Of a stretch of 64,000 nt of DNA, positions 9,096 to 16,826 are shown one piece after another; the stretch's first letter is position 1, and every line of letters begins with the position of its first letter. The notes beneath the pieces were generated by a model. The model made no database searches, had not been told where the DNA came from, and saw only the letters and a list, made by a program, of their open reading frames with translations. The position numbers were made by a program, and so were the translations under genes. Source of the DNA: a bacterium (GTDB lineage: Bacteria; Cyanobacteriota; Vampirovibrionia; Gastranaerophilales; Gastranaerophilaceae). The stretch spans positions 310,001 to 374,000 of the forward strand of contig JAGAJM010000006.1 of the NCBI GenBank assembly GCA_017626055.1, in the 5' to 3' direction.

Positions 9096-10651
9096 TATCT
9101 AACCTCGAATTCTTGAAGCCATTGTTTTTCTTGTTCATCTAGCATATCAAAATTGATAAGTTTTTGTTCGTAATTCATATGAACAAAAGAATGAATTTGA
9201 TTATCTTTATAGTAACACGAATTTTCTAAACGAACCCCGAAATAGCCCTCTTTGTACAACCCAGGTTCAATTGAAAAACACATTCCGTCTTTGAATGGTG
9301 TTTTTGCAATCTCAGATGGACTCAAGTTTGGTGGGTACTCGTGAACGTTAATTCCAATTCCGTGTCCTAAGCCGTGATTAAATACAAAACCATCTAAATC
9401 TTGAGTCGAGAAAAATTCTCTTACTAATTTGTCGATTTCAAATCCATTTAATGGATTAAATGTCTTGTAAGCTCTTAGAAATGCTTTTAATACAAGAGTA
9501 TAAATCTTTTTGTGAAGTTCTGAGGGTTGTCCTTTTACAAGAACTCTTGTTATGTCTGTTGCAAGCCCCCCTTCAAAATATCCGCCACAGTCAATTAAAA
9601 CAAGACTTCCATCAGTGATAATTTCATCTTTTGATGATTTTGAATAATGTGCAAGGGCAGAATTTTTATCTTTTGCAACGATAGAACTAAAACTTAAGCC
9701 TAGTGCTCCTTGGTTTCTAAATTCTTTTGCAAGTTGTACTGTGATATCAAATTCAGAAATATTATTATTGTTTTCAATAAATTCTCTGATAGCACGTACG
9801 GCGTTATCTGTTCTGTTAAAAGCATCTTTTAAATGTTCTAATTCTGTATTATTTTTTTGAGCTTTCATAATTTGAATAGAATTTTCTCTTAATTCAACGG
9901 CTTTTCCACCTAAAATTTTGTAATCAAAAGCGTTAATTGTATTTTTATCAACATAAACTTCTTTATCTAGTGTTGTTAAAAATTGTTCTAAATCTTGTAG
10001 TTTATCTTGAGTAAATAAAACCGCATTGTCTTTAAAAATTATAGCTTTAGCTTTTATTTTTGCAGAGTAAATTTGTGAAAAATTGCGCATATTAAATAGG
10101 TATGAAACCTCGTCTAAATCAGTAATATATAAGGCTTCGTTAGGTGATAAATTTTGCGAAATTTTTGTTATTTTTTCTTCACTAGATTTGCCAGTTAATT
10201 CTTGAGGTAATGCGATATTTTCTGAAATTTTAGTGTTTAAATTATTATCTAACGGGTCAAAATCTAGAAGTTTGATCTGTCTTTTTTCTTTTAAACTTTC
10301 GTATTTTTTTTGAGAGTTTTTCTTTGAAAAGATTCCTAAAGTTTCGTGTTCTGGAATTCTTGAAATTAACTCATCAAGGTATTTTTGACCTTGTTGTAGT
10401 TTTATTACAGTAATAATTTCATGGTTAACTTCTTGGTCTGCTTGAATATGGTATCTGCCATCAACAAAAAGATAAATCTTATCTGGTGTCACAAGAGCTT
10501 CGCCTGTTGAACCTGAAAATTTTGTCAATTTATAGCGAGAGTTTTCTTCTAAAGTGTTGTATTCTACCAAAAACTCATTTGTTGCGTTTACCAATAGGTA
10601 ATTCAACCCTTGGTTAACCATGAAATTTCTAATTACTGTAATGTTTTCCAT
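9095..10651 (-). CDS. pepP: Xaa-Pro aminopeptidase (M24B)
   Basis: Removes N-terminal residues preceding proline; cytoplasmic. The 518 residues contain two creatinase-type N-terminal domains (about 1-140 and 150-270) and a C-terminal pita-bread metallopeptidase domain (about 280-510). Metal ligands are visible: LIDCGG and ATDITR aspartates, the histidine in GHGIGINVHE, and the glutamates in SIEPGLY and VRLENS. The two N-terminal domains make it like the APP1-type aminopeptidase P. No Shine-Dalgarno is apparent; it begins 12 bases after ppiC and is probably translated by read-through coupling within the operon ppiC-pepP-methyltransferase-redox protein. Confidence 0.93.
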   Translation of the reverse strand: MENITVIRNFMVNQGLNYLLVNATNEFLVEYNTLEENSRYKLTKFSGSTGEALVTPDKIYLFVDGRYHIQADQEVNHEIITVIKLQQGQKYLDELISRIPEHETLGIFSKKNSQKKYESLKEKRQIKLLDFDPLDNNLNTKISENIALPQELTGKSSEEKITKISQNLSPNEALYITDLDEVSYLFNMRNFSQIYSAKIKAKAIIFKDNAVLFTQDKLQDLEQFLTTLDKEVYVDKNTINAFDYKILGGKAVELRENSIQIMKAQKNNTELEHLKDAFNRTDNAVRAIREFIENNNNISEFDITVQLAKEFRNQGALGLSFSSIVAKDKNSALAHYSKSSKDEIITDGSLVLIDCGGYFEGGLATDITRVLVKGQPSELHKKIYTLVLKAFLRAYKTFNPLNGFEIDKLVREFFSTQDLDGFVFNHGLGHGIGINVHEYPPNLSPSEIAKTPFKDGMCFSIEPGLYKEGYFGVRLENSCYYKDNQIHSFVHMNYEQKLINFDMLDEQEKQWLQEFEVR

Positions 10652-10663
10652 ATGATTTTTCGC

Positions 10664-10945
10664 TTAGTGTTTTCCAGTAAGTTGGATTAAGTGCCATCCG
10701 AATTGTGTTTGAACTGGTTGAGAAATTTCACCAACTTCAAGATCAAAAGCTGCATCTTCAAAAGGTTTAACCATCATACCTTTGCCAAAAAATCCTAAAT
10801 CTCCACCATTTCTACCAGATGGGCACATAGAATTTTCAGCGGCTAAGTCTGCAAATGATGCACCATTTTTGATTTCATTGTATAAATCCATAGCTTCTTG
10901 TTCTGTTTTAACAAGGATGTGGCTTGCTCTTACTTCAGTTGTCAT
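10664..10945 (-). CDS. ppiC: Single-domain parvulin peptidyl-prolyl cis-trans isomerase
   Basis: A 93-residue cytosolic parvulin. RASHILV at the start, then SFADLAAENSMCPSGRNGGDLGFF and the QTQFGWHLIQLT end are the standard rotamase landmarks. The start at 10945 was chosen because TAGGAG lies eight bases upstream and the family begins here; the longer frame adds twenty unrelated residues. No signal peptide, so it acts in the cytoplasm on proline bonds of client proteins. First gene of the minus-strand operon ending at 7884. Confidence 0.93.
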   Translation of the reverse strand: MTTEVRASHILVKTEQEAMDLYNEIKNGASFADLAAENSMCPSGRNGGDLGFFGKGMMVKPFEDAAFDLEVGEISQPVQTQFGWHLIQLTGKH

Positions 10946-11060
10946 AATTTGAACTCCTATCTTTTCTACAGGAGCGATTATAAAATAAAAAGGTTTGTCT
11001 TGCAATACTACTACAACACAAACCGGAAGTTATAAAACATGAAAAATTTTCTGAAAGTGG

Positions 11061-11147
11061 TGTAAGTTCAAAGTGTTTTAAACCAAACCGCAAAAAGAAA
11101 AATCTTGTCGCAACCCCGAAAAAGTGCTTGGACATTCTGAACTTACA
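11061..11147. repeat. 10-bp inverted repeat bracketing 67 bases
   Basis: TGTAAGTTCA (11061-11070) and TGAACTTACA (11138-11147) are exact complements, extendable by one G-U pair. Interior partial complementarity (CCAA near 11082 with TTGG near 11129) suggests a structured RNA, strand unknown. Confidence 0.6.
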
Positions 11148-11267
11148 TTAATATAATAATCTGTCATGATATATTCTTGCACCACCCCGTAGAATAAAAT
11201 TTTAGGGATATTGGTTAGTAAATTTTACTAATTAAAAAGAATTACCTATATGGATAAGATTTTTATC

Positions 11268-11296
11268 TTGATTTTCAAAAATGTTTATTGTATTAT
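11268..11296 (+). promoter_or_regulatory. tRNA-Gly promoter
   Basis: TTGATT, 17-base spacer, TATTAT, then about 25 bases to the first tRNA base. A good sigma70-type match at the right distance. Confidence 0.65.
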
Positions 11297-11321
11297 CTTT
11301 TTGTACAAATTAAATATTTGT

Positions 11322-11397
11322 GCGGAAGTAGCTCAGTTGGTAGAGTATCTGCCTTCCAAGCAGACTGTCGCGAGTTCGAGTCTCGTCTTCCGCTCCA
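11322..11397 (+). tRNA. tRNA-Gly (anticodon TCC)
   Basis: A 76-base cloverleaf: acceptor GCGGAAG/CTTCCGC, D-arm GCTC AGTTGGTA GAGT, anticodon arm TCTGC CTTCCAA GCAGA giving anticodon TCC (reads GGA), T-arm GCGAG TTCGAGT CTCGT, discriminator T and an encoded CCA. All stems pair with only G-U exceptions. It is followed directly by an intrinsic terminator. A 23-base copy of its 3' end and terminator lies 196 bases downstream. Confidence 0.97.
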
Positions 11398-11398
11398 T

Positions 11399-11433
11399 AA
11401 AAAAGCCTTAGAACAAAAGTTCAAGGCTTTTTT
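11399..11433 (+). terminator. tRNA-Gly terminator
   Basis: AAAAAAGCCTT pairs with AAGGCTTTTTT, with an inner GAAC/GTTC helix above an A bulge. It starts two bases after CCA. Confidence 0.9.
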
Positions 11434-11464
11434 ATTATGAAGAGAAAGACATACTCTCGCTCGG

Positions 11465-11557
11465 GGTTGTTGTTCGTGTTGCTCACAACAACCAGAGTTC
11501 AACCGAATAAATTCGGTATCCGTCGCAGTAAGACTCGTGTTGCTCGTCAACTGCGAC
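11465..11557. repeat. Three hairpins, two with identical 11-base loops
   Basis: Hairpin 1: GGTTGTTGT (11465) / ACAACAACC (11485-11493), loop TCGTGTTGCTC. Hairpin 2: ACCGAAT AA ATTCGGT (11502-11517). Hairpin 3: GTCGCAGT..GAC (11522-11534) / GTC..ACTGCGAC (11546-11557), loop again TCGTGTTGCTC. Stems of 1 and 3 are unrelated while loops are identical. Confidence 0.8.
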
Positions 11558-11561
11558 TGGA

Positions 11562-11628
11562 GAGTCTCGTCTAAAATATTTACCCCCGCTCCATAAAAAA
11601 GCCTTAGATGTTATTCTAAGGCTTTTTT
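11562..11628 (+). repeat. Degenerate second copy of tRNA-Gly 3' tail plus terminator
   Basis: GAGTCTCGTCT (11562-11572) repeats tRNA bases 11378-11388; a 23-base block at 11586-11608 is identical to 11390-11412 (acceptor end, CCA and start of the terminator). Thirteen foreign bases separate the two blocks. The 14-bp terminator stem at 11595-11628 remains perfect and is followed by a U-run. No intact tRNA body precedes it. Confidence 0.75.
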
Positions 11629-11653
11629 ATTTCTATAAATATTATTATAAATA

Positions 11654-11923
11654 TTATTTTAATTTATCTAGTAAGTTTTCAATCCAAGATGGTTTTACAC
11701 CCATTGCTTGTTCAAATTCTTTTTCGTTCGGAAGTTTTGATGCCATTTGGAATGAATCAAATTCTTTTTCATCATCAAAAACGCTACTGAATGGGTTGAA
11801 ATCTTTTTTCTTTTTTCCCCTCATCATATAACCAGTATTACCACCGCTACCGCCATCGTTGTTCATATTAGCGGCTGCTTTAATCATAGGTTGTGATCTT
11901 CCAATGTTTACATCGAAACTCAT
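11654..11923 (-). CDS. Small hypothetical protein
   Basis: An 89-residue protein of unknown function. It has a Gly/Asn-rich stretch (23-33: NDGGSGGNTGY), a lysine patch (GKKKKDF, 36-42) and an acidic-amphipathic C-terminal half ending in a likely helix (PSWIENLLDKLK). An AAGGA site precedes the ATG by about ten bases. No signal peptide, membrane helix or cysteine. It is monocistronic, between the tRNA-Gly region and the divergent gene at 12153. I do not recognise the family. Confidence 0.65.
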   Translation of the reverse strand: MSFDVNIGRSQPMIKAAANMNNDGGSGGNTGYMMRGKKKKDFNPFSSVFDDEKEFDSFQMASKLPNEKEFEQAMGVKPSWIENLLDKLK

Positions 11924-12152
11924 TGTCCCAATTCCTTATGGTTTTTCCCTTATATATATAAACGTATTTTTTTATAACTTTTTGTTACAAAGATAGTAAA
12001 AATGTTACATTTTTTAATAAAAATTTACCTAAAAAAGTGCGTAGTTATTACACTTTTGGGGATTATTACTTTTTGTTACGAAAAATAAATGTGTTGAAAT
12101 TATATAAATAAATATACGTTAATATATATAAGAGAGAATTTAAGGACTAACT

Positions 12153-13061
12153 ATGTCAATTGTAATCAACGCAGATTTAGAATATTTAAAGAGCAAGTTG
12201 AACATACCTGAATCCCGTATGGCAACTTATCAAGCTAAAACTGTGGATGAAATTCTAAAAGCTGAAGCTGCTGCTGGTAACCAAGAAGCAATTAAATTGG
12301 CTGCGGATATGTTTACTAATGTTAGTCAATTGATTGAACTTTTTCAATTAGCCGACCCGCAAAATAAACTTGTTATTATGCAACAAATGGATTCTTCTCA
12401 ATTGGAAAAGTTAGTTCCAATGCTTGAGCAGGATGATTTATTACAAGGTTTGCATTATTTTACTCAAGATAATTTATTAGATTTATTAAAAGAAATTCCA
12501 AAAGAAGAACTATTAAAAACTGTGTTTGAATTATTCTCTCAAACTCAGATTATCGAATATTTGCCAGAAAAAGAATTAGATGGGCTTTTGACAAATATTG
12601 ATTTAGATAAAGGTTTGTTATTGCAAAATTTGAAATTTATTCCAGATATGTATTTGCAACAAATTTTGGAAAGTGTTACAGGTGAAGAAGCTCAAGGTTC
12701 TTCTTCTCAGTTGATATTACAAATTAGCCAGCTTGGAGATCAAGATTATAAAAACGCTTTGATGAATTTCCAACCAGCACAAAAGAAAGATTTAACTTAT
12801 GCTCTTGTTAATCAGGAAAACAAACTTTTTGAAAAGTTTAGCACTGATTCTTATACATATATGATTAACAGAGAACGTGATAAAAATGAATTGATTAAGG
12901 CAATGCATGTTATTAAGCCTGAGCATTTACATAATATGATAAATGAATTACCGCAAGATTTGTTGTCTGTTGTTACAACTCAAATTGATACTGAAAAATT
13001 TGCAGATGCTTTGATTAACCAATTCCCAGAATTGTTAGCACAATTTGTTGCTGGGGGGTAA
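12153..13061 (+). CDS. All-helical repeat protein, weakly MgtE-N-like
   Basis: A 302-residue soluble protein of unknown function. It is rich in Leu, Gln and Glu, and shows successive ~30-residue helical units such as LLDLLKEIPKEELLKTVFEL and MYLQQILESV that resemble the armadillo-like MgtE N-terminal or FliG-type superhelix. No membrane part, signal or catalytic motif was found. AAGGA sits eight bases before the ATG, behind an AT-rich leader with likely -10 boxes. Codon use is like its neighbours. It may be a scaffold protein; that is inference. Confidence 0.6.
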   Translation: MSIVINADLEYLKSKLNIPESRMATYQAKTVDEILKAEAAAGNQEAIKLAADMFTNVSQLIELFQLADPQNKLVIMQQMDSSQLEKLVPMLEQDDLLQGLHYFTQDNLLDLLKEIPKEELLKTVFELFSQTQIIEYLPEKELDGLLTNIDLDKGLLLQNLKFIPDMYLQQILESVTGEEAQGSSSQLILQISQLGDQDYKNALMNFQPAQKKDLTYALVNQENKLFEKFSTDSYTYMINRERDKNELIKAMHVIKPEHLHNMINELPQDLLSVVTTQIDTEKFADALINQFPELLAQFVAGG

Positions 13062-13094
13062 GATTGCGCGTATTAAATACGTGACGATAAATTT

Positions 13095-13583
13095 CTAGCA
13101 AATGCGATTATCTTCTAATAAAGAAATCGCAAGTTTTAGAGCTTGGTTTGCAAACTCTTCTTTCATTTGAATTCGTGGTAAATCTGGTGAAAGTCGGATT
13201 TCTTTTACTGTTGTAATTCCATTGTATTTTGCGGAAATATAAACAAGTCCGACAGGTTTTTCTTTTGTTCCTCCTGTTGGCCCTGCAATTCCTGTGGTGC
13301 ATAGAGCAATATCACAATTTGTTTTTGCTTGAAGCCCGTCAGCCATGCTTTGAGCACACTGTTCGCTTACTGCCCCATATGAATTTAGGATATCCCAGCT
13401 TACACCAAGAATTTCGTTTTTGGCATCGTTAGCGTAAGTTACAAAATTAAGTTTAATATAATCAGAACTTCCTGAAATATCTGTTAATTTTGAGCTCAAA
13501 AGCCCGCCAGTACAAGATTCTGCGGTTGCTATTGTTAAGTGTTTTTCTATTAAAAGTCTTCCTAAGATTTCTTCTGGTTTCAT
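13095..13583 (-). CDS. pncC: CinA C-terminal-type nicotinamide-nucleotide amidohydrolase
   Basis: Deamidates nicotinamide mononucleotide to nicotinate mononucleotide in pyridine nucleotide recycling. The 162 residues are just the CinA C-terminal domain: AESCTGG at 21-27 with the catalytic Ser-Thr region, NFVTYANDAKNEILGV, and TTGIAGPTGGTKEKPVG. The start at 13583 (AGGA upstream, two bases after the radA stop) was preferred over the longer frame. There is no N-terminal MoCF domain, as in the short PncC class. Cotranscribed with radA. Confidence 0.93.
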   Translation of the reverse strand: MKPEEILGRLLIEKHLTIATAESCTGGLLSSKLTDISGSSDYIKLNFVTYANDAKNEILGVSWDILNSYGAVSEQCAQSMADGLQAKTNCDIALCTTGIAGPTGGTKEKPVGLVYISAKYNGITTVKEIRLSPDLPRIQMKEEFANQALKLAISLLEDNRIC

Positions 13584-13585
13584 TT

Positions 13586-14962
13586 TTAATCCTGATTTGG
13601 TGAAATACAAGCTGTGATTGCATCGATTAAGCGTTTAACTGGTACGATTTTGATTTTTTCGTTTTCAATGTTGCGGTTAGCGTATGGAATAATTGCTTTT
13701 TTAAATCCTGATGTAACGGCCTCATTTAAACGCTTTTCGATGTTGCTTACTGGGTGAATTTCACCTGACAAACCAATTTCTCCGATGATTACAGTTTGAG
13801 GATCAACAACGACATCCCTTGCGCAAGTTGCAATAGCTAATGCGATACCTAAATCTGCGCTTGGTTCATCGATTTCGATTCCGCCCATTACATTAATATA
13901 TACATCTTGTTTTGATAAATTTAATCCCACACGTTTTTCCAAAACGGCTAATATTTGCAATAACCTACTGTTATCCACCCCATTTGTAACACGTCTTGGT
14001 GTTGGGTATGGTGTTGTTCCAACAAGTGCTTGAATTTCTACTAAAAGAGGTCGAGTGCCTTCGTTTGTTACAATAATTGCACTGCCTGGGATTGCATCTT
14101 GAGAACGTTCATTCAGGAATAATTCATTTGGATTTTTTACTTCTACAAGTCCTTTCGCTTGCATTTCAAAAATGCCAACTTCAGAGGTGTTTCCAAATCG
14201 GTTTTTCATTGAACGAAGCATACGATAAGATTTGTACTTGTCCCCTTCAAATGAAATAACAGTATCAACCATATGTTCTAAAATTTTAGGTCCAGCGATA
14301 TTTCCATCTTTTGTAACGTGTCCGATTACAATAACTGTAATATTTTGTGTTTTTGCAATTTGCATTAAAATATTACAACATTCTCTAATTTGAGAAACAC
14401 TACCAGCAGAGCTTGAAATTGTTTGAGAATATATTGCTTGGATACTATCAATTACGATTGTATCTGGTTGAAGTTCTGTAATTTGTTGACGAATACTTTC
14501 TAAATTTGTTTGAGGGTAAATATAGAGTTTATCTGAGTTTATTCCCAAACGATTTGCTCTAAGTTTTAATTGGCTTGCGGATTCTTCTGCCGAAACATAA
14601 AGAATTTTTTGTCCATTGTTACAAAGTTCTCCACTTGTTTGTAAAAGAATTGTAGATTTACCAATTCCAGGATCTCCTGCGATTAAAACCAAAGAACCTT
14701 GAACAAGTCCACCACCAAGAATTCTATCAAATTCAGATATGTTTGTGCTAACTCTAACTTCTTCGCCAATATGGATATCATTGATGAGTGATGGTTTTGT
14801 ATCGTTTGCGATACCTTGTGGTGAAACGTTTTGAGGTTTTAAACTGCTTTGAACTTCTTCTACAAAACTTGTCCAAGCTCCACATTCTGGGCATTTCCCT
14901 AAGTACCCTGCTGATTCATAACCACATTGTTGACATATCCATTTTGATTTAACTTTAGCCAT
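13586..14962 (-). CDS. radA: DNA repair protein RadA/Sms
   Basis: A RecA-like, Lon-domain protein that promotes branch migration in recombinational repair. From the chosen start (14962) it has 458 residues: an N-terminal zinc finger with CQQCG and CPECG, Walker A GDPGIGKST, the RadA-specific KNRFG motif, and a C-terminal Lon-protease-like domain. The start was set at MAKVKSKW because the family begins there; a longer frame adds twelve extra residues. There is no Shine-Dalgarno: TATAAT ends six bases before the ATG, so translation is likely leaderless. pncC follows. Confidence 0.95.
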   Translation of the reverse strand: MAKVKSKWICQQCGYESAGYLGKCPECGAWTSFVEEVQSSLKPQNVSPQGIANDTKPSLINDIHIGEEVRVSTNISEFDRILGGGLVQGSLVLIAGDPGIGKSTILLQTSGELCNNGQKILYVSAEESASQLKLRANRLGINSDKLYIYPQTNLESIRQQITELQPDTIVIDSIQAIYSQTISSSAGSVSQIRECCNILMQIAKTQNITVIVIGHVTKDGNIAGPKILEHMVDTVISFEGDKYKSYRMLRSMKNRFGNTSEVGIFEMQAKGLVEVKNPNELFLNERSQDAIPGSAIIVTNEGTRPLLVEIQALVGTTPYPTPRRVTNGVDNSRLLQILAVLEKRVGLNLSKQDVYINVMGGIEIDEPSADLGIALAIATCARDVVVDPQTVIIGEIGLSGEIHPVSNIEKRLNEAVTSGFKKAIIPYANRNIENEKIKIVPVKRLIDAITACISPNQD

Positions 14963-14968
14963 ACAACT

Positions 14969-14998
14969 ATTATAAAAAAAGGTTGAACTTTTGTCCAA
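14969..14998 (-). promoter_or_regulatory. radA promoter embedded in the upstream terminator
   Basis: Minus strand TTGGAC, 18 bases, perfect TATAAT (14969-14974), six bases, ATG. The spacer is the right half of the terminator stem and its U-run, so the promoter overlaps the terminator of the gene at 15013. Confidence 0.65.
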
Positions 14999-15006
14999 CC
15001 TTTTTT
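14975..15006 (-). terminator. Terminator of the BlaI operon
   Basis: Eleven-bp stem AAAAAAGGTTG / CAACCTTTTTT with a ten-base loop. On the minus strand the U-run continues into the radA -10. Confidence 0.88.
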
Positions 15007-15012
15007 AGAATT

Positions 15013-16050
15013 TTATTTACCAGTTTTGTTTATCGCATCAACATCGCTTATTTTCATTGCGTAATATGGTGTGCGTTTCCCTTTTTCAGCTAGGAACAAA
15101 ACAAAATTGTTTGTAAACATAAAATTTCTTCCTCTAGATGGTGGTAGAAGTGCGCATCTTGCAATGATTGCGGCTTCACTTTTTAGTTTTACGCCTTCGT
15201 TATCCATTTTAAAATCAATTGTTTCAATAGTTTCGCCGATGATATAATCAGAACCTTTTATTGGGTGTCCTTCAAGTTCAGGGAAACTTGTTTTTTGATA
15301 TAAGTTGATGCTTGGAACTTTTAATCTATCGTCTTTTGTGAATTTTCTATTTTTAAAATAGAATTGAGATTTTCTTCTCATATCAGAATAATATTTGTCA
15401 AAAGTTTTGTCGTCATCTGTTCTGTAAAGCATTACAACATCATTATCTTTTGTGAATAATTTAACTGCAAAATCTTCTGTTGAGTTGTAGAACATAACTT
15501 CAATATTTTTATATAATTTTTTGTCACTATCCTCGTTTATACCAAAGTAATCCACTGCAACTTTTGAATTTTTACCAAAATTTTGTGGTGTTAATTTATC
15601 AAAAGCCTCTAAAAATTTGAAGTCTTTTTTAAGCATTGCGTAAACGATTACATTGGTTGAATTTTTTGCCCAATCAAAAAGATGTAAAATATCACTTTTT
15701 TCATTGAATTTTTTTAAAAGTGCTTTTTCAATTTCAACTCTTGTTTCAGGTGTCATCAAACCGTATTTTGTATAGTATGCCTTATTACTAATATCAGATT
15801 TTTTGAAAGATTTTTTATTTAAATCTTCAGCCATTTTTGATTTATAGTCGATAAATTCAATTGGTCCTTTGATAATATTGCTCATAAATTCATTCCATAC
15901 GATTTGGAATGTGCCTACCCAAATTCTATTTGGAGCAGTGCTTTCTGATTTCATTGTAGGAACTACTTCAATTTTTGTTTCGTTTGCATAGCTTGATAAA
16001 CCAGAAAAAGTAGCAAATAAAATTGCTAATGTAATAAATAACTTTTTCAT
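15013..16050 (-). CDS. Exported protein of unknown family, faint serpin-like C-terminus
   Basis: A 345-residue secreted protein: signal peptide about 1-22 (cleavage near SYA-NE). The body is lysine/aspartate-rich with no catalytic motif I can name. The C-terminal 60 residues (DNEGVKLKSEAA, then a cysteine-proline segment, then NFVLFLAEKGKRTPYYAMKISDV) are arranged like the reactive-loop-to-last-strand part of serpins. That resemblance is weak and is not enough to call an inhibitor. Last gene of the BlaI operon, one base from the gene upstream, followed by a strong terminator. Confidence 0.6.
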   Translation of the reverse strand: MKKLFITLAILFATFSGLSSYANETKIEVVPTMKSESTAPNRIWVGTFQIVWNEFMSNIIKGPIEFIDYKSKMAEDLNKKSFKKSDISNKAYYTKYGLMTPETRVEIEKALLKKFNEKSDILHLFDWAKNSTNVIVYAMLKKDFKFLEAFDKLTPQNFGKNSKVAVDYFGINEDSDKKLYKNIEVMFYNSTEDFAVKLFTKDNDVVMLYRTDDDKTFDKYYSDMRRKSQFYFKNRKFTKDDRLKVPSINLYQKTSFPELEGHPIKGSDYIIGETIETIDFKMDNEGVKLKSEAAIIARCALLPPSRGRNFMFTNNFVLFLAEKGKRTPYYAMKISDVDAINKTGK

Positions 16051-16434
16051 TTATTTCTCCTTGTTAAATCCTACGTTAAGGTTTCTCCAAAAGCTTTTAA
16101 AAAAGCCTTGGGTATTATCTTTGTGAAGAATTGGTGCCGTATCATAATATTTTTTGTAATTTGCAATGATATTGCTTGGTAAATCTTCACCTCTATCTAA
16201 AATATATGATAAAAATTCTATATAGTCATCTTGTTCTTCTTTATAAAGGGGATCTCTTCGTCTTAAATCTTCATCAGCTTCATAATGAATAAGTGCATGA
16301 TAAGCCGCAACAAGACTTTCGTCTGTTGTATCTTTTGGATATAAAAGCATAGCCTCTCTTACGCTACAATTTCCAAGACGAACACTTCGCAATAAATTTG
16401 CGACAGTTTTTCTATCTGTAATAAATTCAGACAT
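16051..16434 (-). CDS. Hypothetical protein in the BlaI operon
   Basis: A 127-residue, predicted cytosolic helical protein, charged, with a central acidic patch (HYEADEDLRRRDPLYKEEQDD). No membrane helix, signal peptide or family was recognised. It sits one base after the repressor and one base before the exported protein, so it is coupled to both and probably acts in the same response. Confidence 0.7.
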   Translation of the reverse strand: MSEFITDRKTVANLLRSVRLGNCSVREAMLLYPKDTTDESLVAAYHALIHYEADEDLRRRDPLYKEEQDDYIEFLSYILDRGEDLPSNIIANYKKYYDTAPILHKDNTQGFFKSFWRNLNVGFNKEK

Positions 16435-16435
16435 A

Positions 16436-16780
16436 CTATTTTACTAAAATTTCAGACATTTCTCTTTCTACAAAACGCATCATTTCTGCGTGGTTTCCGC
16501 CAAAGAAATTATGAGTAAACTCATTAAGCATGTCTAATGCCATTTCACGTTTGTCCATAGTTGCTTTGTAGAAGAATTTTTTACCAACTTTATATCTTAC
16601 AAGGATGCTTTTTGTAACAAGTCTGTCCATTACAGTTTTGATAGTTGTATATGCACGTTCTGTGCCGTTTTTGGATAATTCGTCAACTACATCTTGAATA
16701 GAAATATCAATATCTTCATTTGTTGAAGTTAAGTTCCAAAATGTGTTTAAAATTTCAATTTCGAGTGATCCGCAAACCAT
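16436..16780 (-). CDS. BlaI/MecI/CopY-family transcriptional repressor
   Basis: A 114-residue winged-helix repressor of the penicillinase-repressor family. The DNA-binding half spans about 1-75, with YTTIKTVMDRLVTKSIL as the recognition-helix and wing region, and a C-terminal dimerisation helix follows. Family members bind short dyads and in some systems are cleaved by a BlaR1 membrane protease. No BlaR1/M56 gene lies in the window. An 11-bp inverted repeat overlaps the operon -10, so autoregulation is likely. A GGAGG site precedes the ATG. Confidence 0.88.
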   Translation of the reverse strand: MVCGSLEIEILNTFWNLTSTNEDIDISIQDVVDELSKNGTERAYTTIKTVMDRLVTKSILVRYKVGKKFFYKATMDKREMALDMLNEFTHNFFGGNHAEMMRFVEREMSEILVK

Positions 16781-16797
16781 ATATTCCTCCTGTTAAG

Positions 16798-16826
16798 TTT
16801 TATATTACTATAATTGTAATATAAAA
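16798..16826. promoter_or_regulatory. Likely BlaI-family operator
   Basis: Perfect 11-bp arms TTTTATATTAC / GTAATATAAAA around a seven-base centre, covering the -10 of the operon promoter. Size and dyad form fit BlaI/CopY-type operators. Confidence 0.75.

Larger units (their letters stand above)
10946..11321. other. Non-coding gap between ppiC and tRNA-Gly
   Basis: About 376 bases without a credible gene. It holds a 10-bp perfect inverted repeat (11061-11070 with 11138-11147) around a 67-base interior, and the tRNA-Gly promoter at its right end. The short frames read through it have no family resemblance. No match to tmRNA, SRP RNA or 6S RNA could be recognised by eye. Confidence 0.6.

Noticed and set aside
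10935-11135. Minus-strand ORF upstream of ppiC
   Set aside because: Overlaps ppiC in another frame, has no ribosome site and no family resemblance; the region is better seen as non-coding.
11041-11160. SRP RNA, 6S RNA or tmRNA
   Set aside because: Conserved apical or terminal motifs of these RNAs are not seen on either strand.
11293-11550. Minus-strand ORF containing WSGRRDSNSRQSAWKADTL-like text
   Set aside because: It is the antisense reading of the tRNA-Gly gene, a well-known spurious protein pattern.
13062-13094. CGTATTAAATACG palindrome between convergent genes
   Set aside because: Short, no U-run and no clear role; probably chance in AT-rich DNA.
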